Assembly (NCBI GenBank): GCA_029762625.1
Contig: JARVGI010000014.1
Coordinates: 1-35,792, forward strand
From: Methanomicrobiaceae archaeon
GTDB taxonomy: Archaea > Halobacteriota > Methanomicrobia > Methanomicrobiales > Methanomicrobiaceae
Direction of reading: 5' to 3'
Length of the DNA: 35,792 nt
The first letter of the stretch is position 1, and the number at the start of each line of letters is the position of its first letter. The notes under the pieces were generated by a model that was not told the DNA's origin, searched no databases, and worked only from the letters and a program-made list of their open reading frames with translations. This document shows, piece by piece, positions 14,949 to 23,665 of the stretch. The translations under genes were made by a program, and so were the position numbers.

Positions 14949-15515
14949 GTGAACAACAACAGAAACGAAGCAATCCACTTCGAGACACGCGTTCCGCTCA
15001 GGGAAGTGATGAAGTACAATCCCACCACCATCGAGTGCGAAACAACCGTTGCGCGAGCAGCAGAAATCATGTGTCACGATGAAGTGGGAAGTTGTATTGT
15101 GTTGCGGAATAATGCGCCAATAGGCATTATCACTGAACAGGACATTAACTGCAAGGTTGTGGCCAGAGATATCAGACCCGGATCCATCAGCGTAAGCCAG
15201 GTCATGAGTACACCGCTTATCACCATCGACGCAGATTCCACCGTTGGCGATGCCGCGCATATGATGGTCAGACACAAGGTACGGCGTTTGCCTGTCATTG
15301 AAGGATTGAAGGTAGTAGGAATTGTGACGGTCCGGGATATTCTCTCCGTTGCCAATGAGATCAACGAGATAATGTCAGATCTCATCGCCATCAATCGCGA
15401 AGATGAGATGATTATGGGAGTATGCGATGCATGCGGTGCCATGTCCGATGACCTCGCACAGATCGATGGCATGATGCTCTGTCCGGACTGTCGTGAGGAG
15501 GTCAGCCTTCGATGA
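14949..15515 (+). CDS. CBS-domain pair protein with C-terminal zinc ribbon
   Basis: A 188-residue protein of two CBS domains (about 15-70 and 78-136), each with the usual V-M-x-x-x-x-x-T-I entry and G-I-V/I-T-x-x-D exit. A C-terminal zinc ribbon follows, with cysteines 159, 162, 178 and 181 (CDAC...CPDC). CBS pairs bind adenine nucleotides or SAM and act as sensors; the zinc ribbon suggests binding to a protein or nucleic acid partner. No catalytic domain is attached. The start is a GTG preceded at short distance by GGTGAT. First of five CBS genes; its stop overlaps the next start (ATGA). Target unknown. Confidence 0.87.
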   Translation: MNNNRNEAIHFETRVPLREVMKYNPTTIECETTVARAAEIMCHDEVGSCIVLRNNAPIGIITEQDINCKVVARDIRPGSISVSQVMSTPLITIDADSTVGDAAHMMVRHKVRRLPVIEGLKVVGIVTVRDILSVANEINEIMSDLIAINREDEMIMGVCDACGAMSDDLAQIDGMMLCPDCREEVSLR

Positions 15516-16288
15516 AGGTTGTACATGACCTGATGGCTGTATTCCCGGTAGAAATCCCCGCGCTTTCTGACGCCGATTATATTACCCGTGCACGGCAGAT
15601 TCTCCGGGACTATGTGTTCAGGGAAGTCTATGTCCGGGACGCGCACAATGCGCTCGTCGGCTACATCGATATCACCGATGTGCTCAGGGTAACGAATACG
15701 AAATCAAACGTCACCATCAGCGGTTACGTCAAAGAAGCGCCGGTCGTGGCGCCGGATGACATGCTTGAGGATGCCGCGCGCACAATCGCGCGCGCGGGCA
15801 CGGGGAGCGCGGCGGTGGTCGGTGACGGGAGAACACTGAAAGGGGCAATATGGCTCTCAAAGATCTTTCCCGTTCTGGTGACACGGCACGAGCTCAGGGG
15901 AAGCGTGGAAGACTGCATGTCGAGGGATGTGGTATTCTGCAACAGTGACGACAGTCTCCAGAAAATTTACTCAAAGATCGTGGAGAGCACCTTCGACGCA
16001 CTCCCTGTCATGAAAAAAGGCAGTCTGGTGGGCATTATCTCACGCAGCGACCTCTTGAGAAAGGGCACACTGCGCAGGGCGATCAATGATGCCCATACCG
16101 ATATGAATGTCGAGAGCGTAATGACTACACCGGCTCTTACGATTGCGCCGGATGAAGGTATCGCCGCCGCCGCACAGCTCCTCGTCCGGCACGACATCAG
16201 CCGCGTACCCGTCGTTGCAGGAGGAGATGTGGTGGGGATTCTTGACCGCCATGATGTGCTCAAGGGATTAAAAATCCAGGAGGGCTGA
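15512..16288 (+). CDS. Four-CBS-domain protein (second of cluster)
   Basis: A 258-residue protein made of four CBS modules: the first diverged (IPALSDADYITRARQILRDYVFREVYV), the second beginning VTISGYVKEAPVVAPDD, the third SVEDCMSRDVVFCNSDD and the fourth NVESVMTTPALTIAPDE, ending GGDVVGILDRHDVLKGL. No other domain is present. GGAGGT lies ten bases before the ATG, inside the upstream gene, whose stop overlaps the start by four bases. Modules three and four keep the exit motif G-I-I-S-R-S-D and G-I-L-D-R-H-D used in adenosine binding, while modules one and two are more diverged, so perhaps only one Bateman pair binds ligand (inference). Confidence 0.87.
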   Translation: MKVVHDLMAVFPVEIPALSDADYITRARQILRDYVFREVYVRDAHNALVGYIDITDVLRVTNTKSNVTISGYVKEAPVVAPDDMLEDAARTIARAGTGSAAVVGDGRTLKGAIWLSKIFPVLVTRHELRGSVEDCMSRDVVFCNSDDSLQKIYSKIVESTFDALPVMKKGSLVGIISRSDLLRKGTLRRAINDAHTDMNVESVMTTPALTIAPDEGIAAAAQLLVRHDISRVPVVAGGDVVGILDRHDVLKGLKIQEG

Positions 16289-16292
16289 GGGC

Positions 16293-17234
16293 ATGCGCAG
16301 AAACAACCGTAATGAAAAGCAGGGAGACAAATTGCTGAAAATGCCCGGAAAACTCGACCGGGGTCCTGTTGATTTCAAGTCCAGGATTGCAGAAAAGGAA
16401 TCGAACATACTAGCCCTCGGGAGCAGGGATGTTATCTCGGTTCCGCTTACCACCACCATTCTCGGTGCAATCGGAACGATGACAAAACACGGGTTCCGGA
16501 GGCTTCCCGTATGCGATCCGGGAACACATAAGATCAAGGGAATTGTTACCGCGGGCGACATCATCGATTTCATGGGCGGGGGAAGCAGGTACAACCTCGT
16601 CCAGGTGAAACACAAAGGAAACCTCATCGCAGCGATCAACGAAAGCATCAGGGAGATCATGACGAGGGACCTGACCACCGCAGGCGTATACGATCCGGTG
16701 AACGAGGTTGTTGCAACGATCATCGAAACCGGCATCGGCGGTCTTCCCATCGTTGACGAAGAGGGTGTGCTGCAGGGGATTATCACGGAGCGGGACGTGC
16801 TCCGCATCCTCACCCATGAGAAGAGTGATCTCCGCGTTGAGGATATAATGAGCACGTCGATTTACGTCACCTCTCCCGAGTCGCCCCTCGGGACAGCGAC
16901 AAAGGAGATGATCACCCATGGTATCCGGCGCCTGCCGGTGGTGAGCGACGATGTGCTTATCGGGGTCATCACCGCCTCCGATGTCATGAAATTCATCGGC
17001 GGAGGGGGAGCGTTCGACAACCTCCTGACCGGAGACGTCGCCGATATCATGAATTTGCCGGTTCGTGAGCTGATCGACGGCACCCTGCATACCACAATCC
17101 CCGAAGAGGGGATCAACAGGGTGGCCCAGGATATGCTCGACAAAAATGTGGGAGCCCTGCCGGTAATCGAACAATCTCGACTTGTCGGACTTGTAACGGA
17201 ATTCGACTGCGTGAAGGCTCTGGTAGAGAGGTGA
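16293..17234 (+). CDS. Four-CBS-domain protein (third of cluster)
   Basis: A 313-residue protein with a basic N-terminal extension (about 45 residues, rich in Arg, Asn and Lys) and then four CBS modules: SRDVISVPLTTTILGAIGTM, IMTRDLTTAGVYDPVNEVV, IMSTSIYVTSPESPLGTAT and IMNLPVRELIDGTLHTTIPE. Three of the four keep a G-I/V-I/V-T exit with a following Asp. Glycine-rich turns (GGGS and GGGG) follow modules one and three. AGGAGG lies eight bases before the ATG, and the gap to the previous gene is four bases. As in its neighbours there is no enzymatic domain, and the ligand and target are not known. Confidence 0.87.
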   Translation: MRRNNRNEKQGDKLLKMPGKLDRGPVDFKSRIAEKESNILALGSRDVISVPLTTTILGAIGTMTKHGFRRLPVCDPGTHKIKGIVTAGDIIDFMGGGSRYNLVQVKHKGNLIAAINESIREIMTRDLTTAGVYDPVNEVVATIIETGIGGLPIVDEEGVLQGIITERDVLRILTHEKSDLRVEDIMSTSIYVTSPESPLGTATKEMITHGIRRLPVVSDDVLIGVITASDVMKFIGGGGAFDNLLTGDVADIMNLPVRELIDGTLHTTIPEEGINRVAQDMLDKNVGALPVIEQSRLVGLVTEFDCVKALVER

Positions 17235-17237
17235 ACC

Positions 17238-18077
17238 ATGAAAGCATCTGATATCATGACCTCGCCGGTGTATGTCGTGGCGCCCGCCGACCACATGGCA
17301 TATGTGCGCAACCTGATGATCAAGCACAGGATCTCACGATGCCCCGTGCTGGAGGCAACGGAGCTCAAGGGAATGGTAACGAAAAAGGACCTTGCTCGCG
17401 GATTGCATCAGCTGGAACCGATCTGGAGGCGTCGCCCTATTGACAGGATATCGGTTGAAATGTTGATGACTCCGGACCCCCTCACCATCAAGCCGGGGTT
17501 GGGGGTGAAGGCAATCGCGTCCCTGATGGTTGAACATGATATCAGTGGAATTCCGGTGAAAAAAGGTGATGAAATCATCGGTATTGTTACCAAATCGGAT
17601 ATCATGCATTCGAAGACGGTACAGGACCTCTCCGTGGACATCTCCCGTCTGATGCACCCGGCGGAGACGATAAGCCGGTACCATTCGCTCGACCATGTGC
17701 TTGATTTGATGAATACGCATAATGATAAAATCGTGGTCGTCAATAACAATGGTACACTCGCAGGGATAATCACGGAGAGCAATGTCGCATTCTTCACCTA
17801 TATGGACAAAAAAAGGCGGCTCCCCGAAAAGCACGTAAAGATGCTCCGCAGCGAGGAGATCGCGGGAAGGAAAATGTTGCGAGATGTCATAGAAGTCTCT
17901 GCGATCGCAGAAGATGTGATGACCCGGCCGGTCATCACCATTGCCCCGGATGCCCCCATCAGCGAAGTGGTGACGCTCATGAATGAGCATTCGATCAACA
18001 GTGTCGTTGTCGCACAGGACAATGATCTCAAAGGTATCGTAAAGAGGGATGATATTATTAAGGAAGTGGCAAAATGA
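17238..18077 (+). CDS. Four-CBS-domain protein (fourth of cluster)
   Basis: A 279-residue protein starting directly with a CBS module (ASDIMTSPVYVVAPADHM). Further modules begin at SVEMLMTPDPLTIKPG, DISRLMHPAETISRYHS and IAEDVMTRPVITIAPD. A charged linker of about 35 residues separates modules three and four (DKKRRLPEKHVKMLRSEEI). The ATG follows AGGTGA closely and lies three bases after the previous stop. Modules two and four are the most canonical. The stop overlaps the next start by four bases (ATGA). Confidence 0.87.
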   Translation: MKASDIMTSPVYVVAPADHMAYVRNLMIKHRISRCPVLEATELKGMVTKKDLARGLHQLEPIWRRRPIDRISVEMLMTPDPLTIKPGLGVKAIASLMVEHDISGIPVKKGDEIIGIVTKSDIMHSKTVQDLSVDISRLMHPAETISRYHSLDHVLDLMNTHNDKIVVVNNNGTLAGIITESNVAFFTYMDKKRRLPEKHVKMLRSEEIAGRKMLRDVIEVSAIAEDVMTRPVITIAPDAPISEVVTLMNEHSINSVVVAQDNDLKGIVKRDDIIKEVAK

Positions 18078-18865
18078 GCTCCGAATTACTGATCAAAGAT
18101 ATAATGTCGAAAGCAGTGACCATCGCAAAATCTGCTGTCATTACCGAAGCCCTTGACAAAATGCTCGACGAAGAGCGCGACCCCCTCATCGTCACCAATA
18201 ATGGTGCCGTCGTGGGAACCATCTCCCGCAAGTCCATCGCAGAGACGCTTGGATCCAGCAAGATGGATCTCAAGCGGCCGAACGGACTAGCCCCCACGCA
18301 AATACACGTTGCAAAGAAGATTGACGAGGATTTTACCTCCGCATACCCCGATGAACGTGCGGACATCCTGATCCCCCTGCTGCAGGAGTACAACCTCGTG
18401 GTCGTGCTCGACGAGGAGCACAAACTCGTCGGTCAAGTATGCCCGAAAGACCTCCTGAAAGCCATGGTGCCCACCACCATCATGGAGCATATCATCCAGA
18501 CGGCCTTCACCATCCGTTCGGACGAGCGCGTCGTTCACCTTCGCAGGAGAATGATCGACGATGGCATCAGCAAATTCGTTGTTGCGGACGACGGTGACGT
18601 CATCGGAATCGTGACGGAGACCGACGTTGCGCGGGCAATGAAAGCCTTCCGGACGGTCGTGAACGATAAGCATCAGGACGCGCGCATCCGCAATCTTCTG
18701 GTGAAGGACATCATGTCCACGCCCGTCGTCTCGGTCTCGCGTGACGCGGCGATCATGGATGTGGTGAATGTCCTGGTCAGTAAAAACATCAGTGCCATCC
18801 CTGTCATTGAAGACGGCAAACTGATCGGGCTGATCAACCAGCACGCTCTTATCAGCGCGCTTTAA
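18074..18865 (+). CDS. Four-CBS-domain protein (fifth of cluster)
   Basis: A 263-residue protein with four CBS modules: LIKDIMSKAVTIAKSAVI, a diverged second module (IDEDFTSAYPDERADILIPL), TIMEHIIQTAFTIRSDERV and LLVKDIMSTPVVSVSRDAAI, ending in LIGLINQHALISAL. The second module resembles an insertion-bearing variant and keeps KLVGQVCPKDLL as its exit. It overlaps the preceding gene by four bases and is followed by a T-rich terminator, so it is the last gene of the CBS operon. No catalytic domain; ligand unknown. Confidence 0.87.
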   Translation: MSSELLIKDIMSKAVTIAKSAVITEALDKMLDEERDPLIVTNNGAVVGTISRKSIAETLGSSKMDLKRPNGLAPTQIHVAKKIDEDFTSAYPDERADILIPLLQEYNLVVVLDEEHKLVGQVCPKDLLKAMVPTTIMEHIIQTAFTIRSDERVVHLRRRMIDDGISKFVVADDGDVIGIVTETDVARAMKAFRTVVNDKHQDARIRNLLVKDIMSTPVVSVSRDAAIMDVVNVLVSKNISAIPVIEDGKLIGLINQHALISAL

Positions 18866-18892
18866 ACGCCGGAACCACTGGATTCTGGCACC

Positions 18893-18907
18893 TTTTTTAT
18901 TTTTTTT
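18893..18907 (+). terminator. T-rich terminator after the CBS operon
   Basis: Two runs of T (6 and 8) separated by a single A lie about 28 bp after the stop codon of the fifth CBS gene. Such T-tracts are the known intrinsic termination signal of archaeal RNA polymerase. Confidence 0.75.
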
Positions 18908-18987
18908 GCCGTGACCGGCACCGCTCCGCGATCTTCCTGTGGGGCTGGCGAAACGCTATCCCTTATTACCCTGTGTCCACAATTTGT

Positions 18988-19983
18988 ATGCGAATCGCAA
19001 TGAAACCGACCATTCCCGTGCAACCTGTGCGTCCGGAGGCGGATATTTCCCGGCTTCTCGAAGGGATGAGCAGGACAGGATTCCAGGGCAGAAAACTGGG
19101 AGAATCACTCGACATCTGGTCGAGGATGATCGAGGATGACGGGTGTACCATTATGCTCGGCCTCTCGGGCGCGATGGTCCCCGCCGGCATGCAGCGGTGT
19201 CTCATCGAGCTGGTACGAAGGCGTTATGTCGACGTCATCGTGTCCACGGGGGCGAATATCTTTCATGATACGTGCGAGCACCTCGGGGTCCGCCATTACC
19301 GGGGCCATCACCATGTCGACGACCGGCAGCTTTTTGAGTGCGGCATCGACCGAATTTACGACGTATTTGCCTTTGAAGAGCAGTTCCGGGAAATTGATGC
19401 GTATATTGCTGATTTCTCTCGCAGCATCGCCCCGTTTGCGGGTTCTTCACGTGCATTTATCCGGAAGCTCGGCAACTATCTTCTCGATGCGGCACCCGGG
19501 AAAGAATCCCTGGTCGCCGAGTGCGCGCGCCAGGATGTACCTCTCTTTATTCCGGCCCTCTGCGATTCTTCAATTGGAATCGGCCTTGTTATAGCGCGCA
19601 GGAAAGGCATCGACGTGAATGTCGACCAGATCGCGGATACGGATGAAATTACGCGCATTGTCGAGCGCGCCACGCGCACGGGCGTCATCTACATCGGGGG
19701 CGGCGTTCCGAAGAATTTTATCCAGCAGACGCAGGTCATCGCTTCCCTCCATGAGCAGAACTGCGGCGGGCATGCGTATGCCATCCAGTATACGACTGAT
19801 GCCCCTCACTGGGGAGGGCTTTCCGGATGCACCTTTGAAGAGGCGATCAGCTGGGGAAAGGAAGCACCATTCTGTCCAAATGTCCAGTGCTTCTGTGATG
19901 CGACCATTGCCCTCCCCCTTATCACGTCAGGCCTGATAGGGAAAGGTTTGCAGCGGCGCTCCGTTCCCGATACAGTCCTGTGA
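18988..19983 (+). CDS. dys: Deoxyhypusine synthase
   Basis: A 331-residue enzyme that transfers the aminobutyl group of spermidine to a lysine of initiation factor aIF5A. Visible motifs are KLGESLDIW, the NAD-binding LGLSGAMVPAGM, STGANIFHD, IYIGGGVPKNFIQQT and DAPHWGGLSGCTFEEAISWGKE, whose lysine (about residue 291) corresponds to the catalytic lysine of the family. The length is near the usual 310-340. Start choice is uncertain: a GTG at 18973, the ATG at 18988 and an ATG at 19000 (MKPTIPV) are all in frame without a clear ribosome binding site. A weak TATA-like CTTATTA 20-26 bp before 18988 would suit a leaderless message. The gene stands alone after the CBS terminator; aIF5A is not in the window. 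Confidence 0.93.
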   Translation: MRIAMKPTIPVQPVRPEADISRLLEGMSRTGFQGRKLGESLDIWSRMIEDDGCTIMLGLSGAMVPAGMQRCLIELVRRRYVDVIVSTGANIFHDTCEHLGVRHYRGHHHVDDRQLFECGIDRIYDVFAFEEQFREIDAYIADFSRSIAPFAGSSRAFIRKLGNYLLDAAPGKESLVAECARQDVPLFIPALCDSSIGIGLVIARRKGIDVNVDQIADTDEITRIVERATRTGVIYIGGGVPKNFIQQTQVIASLHEQNCGGHAYAIQYTTDAPHWGGLSGCTFEEAISWGKEAPFCPNVQCFCDATIALPLITSGLIGKGLQRRSVPDTVL

Positions 19984-20023
19984 CCATAACCCTTAAACCA
20001 TTTTCATGCCAATATGTCTAAAC

Positions 20024-20057
20024 ACACTTCATGGAGCAGCACTTGCGCTGCGAGTGT
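20024..20057 (+). repeat. Two-part hairpin upstream of tRNA-Ser
   Basis: ACACT (20024-20028) pairs with AGTGT (20053-20057), and inside it GCAGC (20036-20040) pairs with GCTGC (20047-20051) with a 6-nt loop. The element lies between dys and the tRNA gene, just downstream of an AATATG TATA-like stretch. It could be the 5' leader of the tRNA/ribosomal operon transcript or the 3' end of the dys message. Confidence 0.4.
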
Positions 20058-20079
20058 CGTAAGATGCGAGATTATCTCT

Positions 20080-20164
20080 GTTGAGGTAGCCTAGCCAGGT
20101 ATGGCGCGGGATTGCTAATCCCGTGTCCCTTTGGGACTCGAGGGTTCAAATCCCTCCCTCAGCG
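20080..20164 (+). tRNA. tRNA-Ser (anticodon GCT)
   Basis: An 85-nt class II tRNA. The acceptor arm GTTGAGG pairs with CCTCAGC (one G-T wobble), followed by discriminator G. The anticodon stem CGGGA/TCCCG encloses loop TTGCTAA, giving anticodon GCT for AGC/AGT serine codons. A long variable arm (TGTCCC-TTT-GGGACT) and the T-arm GAGGG-TTCAAAT-CCCTC complete it. No 3' CCA is encoded and no intron is present. It lies 32 bp before rps13 and is likely part of its transcript. Confidence 0.95.
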
Positions 20165-20196
20165 CTCCTGATCCAATCTCAGTGTGAGGCGGTCGA

Positions 20197-20646
20197 ATGG
20201 AAGAAGAAGAGATCAAATACTTTGTCAGGATTAAAAACACCGATCTTGACGGGACAAAAGCGGTGTATATCGCCCTTACCGGCATTGCAGGTATCGGCAT
20301 GCACACGTCGGGTATCGTCGCCAGACTCGCGGGTGTGGATCCGCGCGCAACGCTCGGGAAAATGGATGACGATTCGGTCGAGCGGCTTCGCAATGCCGTT
20401 GAGAGTTACGCCGATCATGTACCGACATGGATGCTCAACAGGCAGAAGGATGTCTATACCGGCGAGCCGAAACAGCTGCTGGGGACCGACCTTCGCCTCG
20501 CCATCGAGGATGACATCAACCGGATGCGAAAGATCCGCTGTTACCGTGGCATCCGCCACGAAACCGGGCAGAAGGCACGCGGTCAGCGCACCAAGTCCAC
20601 GGGCAGGACCGGAACGACTGTTGGCGTGAAGAGAAAGAAGAAGTGA
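20197..20646 (+). CDS. rps13: Small ribosomal subunit protein uS13
   Basis: A 149-residue protein of the 30S head. The helix-two-turns-helix region with [21 protein letters not shown] near residues 28-50 and the basic C-terminal [26 protein letters not shown] are diagnostic; the length is typical of archaea. It opens the conserved operon with rps4, rps11 and rpoD, 32 bp after tRNA-Ser. Eleven bases separate it from rps4. Confidence 0.97.
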   Translation: MEEEEIKYFVRIKNTDLDGTKAVYIALTGIAGIGMHTSGIVARLAGVDPRATLGKMDDDSVERLRNAVESYADHVPTWMLNRQKDVYTGEPKQLLGTDLRLAIEDDINRMRKIRCYRGIRHETGQKARGQRTKSTGRTGTTVGVKRKKK

Positions 20647-20657
20647 GCGGTGATTGA

Positions 20658-21206
20658 ATGGGCTATCCTGGAAAAAACCACAAGCGGTATGAAACTCCCA
20701 AGCGGAGGTTTGAAAAGAGCCGTATTGAAGAGGAGAACAAGCTCCTCATGGAATACGGCCTTCGAAACAAGCGCGAGCTATGGAAAGCGCAGAGTACGTT
20801 GCGTGGATACCGCCGCGCAGCGCGGGATCTTCTCGCGCTCTTGTCCGGCGCTGCGGATGAACTGTTCGTCGACCGGAAAAAGAACGAGCTGCTCGGAACG
20901 TTGAACCGTTACGGCATGCTGGGAGAAGATTCCGGTATCGATGACGTGCTGGCCATGAAAGTCGAGGCCGAACTCGAGCGCCGCCTGCAGACGCAGGTGT
21001 ATCGCAGGGGTCTCGCCCGATCACCCAAGCAGGCCCGCCAGCTCATTGTGCACGGGCACATTGCAGTCGGCGGCAGGAAAGTCACCATCCCCGGGTACCG
21101 TCTCCAGCGGGCAGAAGAAGGCACAATTCGCTACTATGGCGGTTCGCCCCTCACGAACGAGGTGCACCCCGAGCGGACGAGGATCACCAAGGCCGGAGGT
21201 CGATAA
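20658..21206 (+). CDS. rps4: Small ribosomal subunit protein uS4
   Basis: A 182-residue primary 16S rRNA-binding protein. It has the N-terminal [25 protein letters not shown], typical of archaeal S4, and the S4 RNA-binding domain [34 protein letters not shown] around residues 117-150. GGTGAT three bases before the ATG is an ideal ribosome binding site. Second gene of the operon, three bases from rps11. Confidence 0.97.
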   Translation: MGYPGKNHKRYETPKRRFEKSRIEEENKLLMEYGLRNKRELWKAQSTLRGYRRAARDLLALLSGAADELFVDRKKNELLGTLNRYGMLGEDSGIDDVLAMKVEAELERRLQTQVYRRGLARSPKQARQLIVHGHIAVGGRKVTIPGYRLQRAEEGTIRYYGGSPLTNEVHPERTRITKAGGR

Positions 21207-21209
21207 CGT

Positions 21210-21605
21210 ATGGCAGCGGAAAACGAAAAGTGGGGCATTGCACATATCTTTGCCTCCTTTAACAATACCATCATCACCGTCACCGATCTCTCCGGCGCCG
21301 AGACGGTTACCAAGAGCAGCGGCGGCATGGTGGTCAAACAGGCTCGCAACGAGAGTTCTCCCTACGCAGCGATGCAGATGGCAACCAACGTGGCGCATAA
21401 CGCGAGGGACAAGGGTATCGTCGGCGTGCACGTGAAGGTTCGCGCACCCGGACGCGGGAAACAGCGCAGCCCTGGCCCGGGCGCCCAGGCCGCCATTCGC
21501 GCACTGGCCCGCGCCGGGATGCGCATTGGCCGCATTGAGGATGTGACGCCGGTGCCCCATGACGGGATCCGTACCAAAGGCGGGAAACGGGGCAGGAGAG
21601 TCTAA
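21210..21605 (+). CDS. rps11: Small ribosomal subunit protein uS11
   Basis: A 131-residue 30S platform protein. The sequence runs [78 protein letters not shown] and a C-terminal [27 protein letters not shown] lies nine bases before the ATG. Its TAA overlaps the ATG of rpoD by one base (TAATG). Confidence 0.97.
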   Translation: MAAENEKWGIAHIFASFNNTIITVTDLSGAETVTKSSGGMVVKQARNESSPYAAMQMATNVAHNARDKGIVGVHVKVRAPGRGKQRSPGPGAQAAIRALARAGMRIGRIEDVTPVPHDGIRTKGGKRGRRV

Positions 21606-22447
21606 TGAATATCTCATTCAGCAGGCTGGATGACACAATAGCACGATTTACCCTGGGTGATTCGTCACCCGCATTTGCCAACGCATTCCGCAGGACCATG
21701 ATCGGCGAAGTGCCCACGCTTGCCATCGAGGAGGTGCGCATATATGACAACAATAGCGCTCTTTTCGATGAGATGCTGGCACACCGCCTCGGCCTGATAC
21801 CCTTAACGACCGATCTTCGAACCTATGTGCGCATGGAAGAATGCTCGTGCGGCGGCGAGGGATGCCCGGGCTGCTGCGCGACCTACACGCTGAGCGTGGA
21901 AGGTCCCAGAACAGTCTGTTCAAGCGATCTTATCCCGGCAGACCCCAAGACCGCCCCGGTGCACGACACCATTCCCATCGTCAAGCTTGTCGAAGATCAG
22001 AAGGTTGTGCTCGAGGCGCGTGCAGTCCTTAATATCGGCAGAGAGCACGCAAAGTGGCAGCCCACGCTCGCCTGCGGCTACAAGAGTTACCCGGTTATCA
22101 CCATCGACGAGCGCTGCGATGCATGCGGCATGTGCGTCGATGAATGCCCCCGCGGCGTCCTTGCGCTGGGAAGCAGGTCGGTCGAGATCGTCGAGGCAAA
22201 ACTCGAGGACTGTTCCCTCTGCAAACTCTGCGAAAAGGCCTGTCTCGCCGGCGGTATCGGCGAAAACCCGGCGATCCACATCAATCAGGATGACACGCGC
22301 TACCTCTTTGTGGTGGAGAGCGATGGATCGCTTCCGGTCAGGGAGATCATGGAATACGCCCTGCTGCGTATCAAGAAAAAGTCAGAAGACCTGGTGGATA
22401 TCCTCAATGACATATCTGGTGGGACGGTACATGAAGCGAGCAGCTAA
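21605..22447 (+). CDS. rpoD: DNA-directed RNA polymerase subunit D (Rpo3)
   Basis: A 280-residue homologue of one half of the bacterial alpha dimer, which nucleates polymerase assembly with subunits L, N and P. It has FANAFRRTMIGEVPTLAIEEV near residues 20-42 and a ferredoxin-like insert with two complete cluster motifs, C-x2-C-x2-C-x3-C-P (CDACGMCVDECP, about 173-184) and C-x2-C-x2-C-x3-C (CSLCKLCEKAC, about 200-210), as known for methanogen subunit D. The C-terminal dimerisation helix (DGSLPVREIMEYALLRIKKKSEDLVDIL) is present. Eight cysteines are intact, so two [4Fe-4S] clusters are expected. The end overlaps rpl18e by 17 bases. Confidence 0.97.
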   Translation: MNISFSRLDDTIARFTLGDSSPAFANAFRRTMIGEVPTLAIEEVRIYDNNSALFDEMLAHRLGLIPLTTDLRTYVRMEECSCGGEGCPGCCATYTLSVEGPRTVCSSDLIPADPKTAPVHDTIPIVKLVEDQKVVLEARAVLNIGREHAKWQPTLACGYKSYPVITIDERCDACGMCVDECPRGVLALGSRSVEIVEAKLEDCSLCKLCEKACLAGGIGENPAIHINQDDTRYLFVVESDGSLPVREIMEYALLRIKKKSEDLVDILNDISGGTVHEASS

Positions 22448-22796
22448 CAAAACGAATCCGCGCATTCAGTATCTCGTTGCAATGTTAAAAGAGACATCGC
22501 GCAGCAATGAGGCGAATGTATGGCGAGAGATTGCACGGAGGCTCGAAGCACCGAACAGGAATTATGCTGAAGTCAATATCGGCAAAATCAACCGTTACGC
22601 ACATGACGGCGAGACGATTCTCGTGCCCGGGAAGGTACTTGGGAGCGGTGCGCTCGACCGCGCGGTTGTGGTTGCGGCAATGAACTTCAGCGAATCGGCG
22701 ACCAGCAAGATCGAAAAAGCCAAAGGAACGTGCATGTCGATCGAGGATCTGGTCAGGAACAACCCGACAGGAAGCCGTGTGAGGATTCTGAGGTGA
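22431..22796 (+). CDS. rpl18e: Large ribosomal subunit protein eL18
   Basis: A 121-residue archaeal L18e. I chose the ATG at 22431 ([15 protein letters not shown]) because homologues begin with this motif; it lies inside the 3' end of rpoD in another frame. Diagnostic parts are [20 protein letters not shown] and [26 protein letters not shown], ending [13 protein letters not shown] longer upstream frame is open but overlaps rpoD and has no homology. Confidence 0.95.
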   Translation: MKRAANKTNPRIQYLVAMLKETSRSNEANVWREIARRLEAPNRNYAEVNIGKINRYAHDGETILVPGKVLGSGALDRAVVVAAMNFSESATSKIEKAKGTCMSIEDLVRNNPTGSRVRILR

Positions 22797-22801
22797 GAGG
22801 A

Positions 22802-23224
22802 ATGGTAACAGTAATCGATGCAGACGGGCTTCTTCTGGGGAGACTGGCAAGCGTGGTGGCGAAACGCACCCTTGACGGCGAGGAGATTGCCATCGTGAAT
22901 GCGGAGAACGCCATTGTCTCGGGATCAAGGGCCTATGTGTATGCAAGCTACGACAAAAAGCGCAAGCGCGGTTCCCGTGAAGGGGGCCCCCATTTCCCGC
23001 GGCGCCCCGACCATATTATGAAACGGAGCATTCGCGGGATGCTGCCCTACAAGCGGCAGCGCGGCGCCGACGCATTCAAGCGTGTCCGGGTCTATGTGGG
23101 TGTTCCCGTCGCATTTACCGATGCCGAAACGGAAACGGTGGCGGAAGCGCAGGTGGACCGCCTCAGCAGTCCCCGGTATGTCACACTGGGTTCGATCAGT
23201 ACGAAACTTGGAGCCAGGTACTAG
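22802..23224 (+). CDS. rpl13: Large ribosomal subunit protein uL13
   Basis: A 140-residue L13. The start [41 protein letters not shown] and the later [28 protein letters not shown] are characteristic. The ATG at 22802 is preceded by a GTGAGAGG purine run overlapping the rpl18e stop; the frame is open further upstream, but only non-homologous sequence lies there. Nine bases separate it from rps9. Confidence 0.96.
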   Translation: MVTVIDADGLLLGRLASVVAKRTLDGEEIAIVNAENAIVSGSRAYVYASYDKKRKRGSREGGPHFPRRPDHIMKRSIRGMLPYKRQRGADAFKRVRVYVGVPVAFTDAETETVAEAQVDRLSSPRYVTLGSISTKLGARY

Positions 23225-23233
23225 GGTGGTGGA

Positions 23234-23635
23234 ATGGCGAAAACAATAAATACAAGTGGAAAACGAAAAACAGCGGTTGCTAGGGCAACCCTGAAGGAAG
23301 GCATGGGCCGGGTCCGGATAAATTCCGTCCCTCTTGAGATCTACGGAACCGAGCTGATCAGGATGAAAATCTCAGAGCCGCTTCTGCTCTATCCTGACGG
23401 CGTGACAGGCGTCGATGTCGCCATCGATGTGCGTGGCGGCGGTGTGATGGGGCAGGCCGAGGCTGCGCGCACCGCACTTGCGCGCGGGATACTGAAATGG
23501 TTCAATGACCCGCAGATCAAGGATCTCTATCTGGGATACGACCGTACCTTACTGGTCAATGACTCCAGGCAGAAAGAAACGAAGAAGCCGCACGGTCGCG
23601 GTGCACGAAAGAAGTTCCAAAAGTCTTATCGTTGA
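23234..23635 (+). CDS. rps9: Small ribosomal subunit protein uS9
   Basis: A 133-residue S9. The beginning [26 protein letters not shown] and the C-terminal [27 protein letters not shown] (an S9-type tail that reaches the tRNA in the P site) are diagnostic. Length normal. Followed after 30 bases by rpoN. Confidence 0.97.
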   Translation: MAKTINTSGKRKTAVARATLKEGMGRVRINSVPLEIYGTELIRMKISEPLLLYPDGVTGVDVAIDVRGGGVMGQAEAARTALARGILKWFNDPQIKDLYLGYDRTLLVNDSRQKETKKPHGRGARKKFQKSYR

Positions 23636-23665
23636 GATGAGTTACTTATAAAGAGAGATCGTTCT

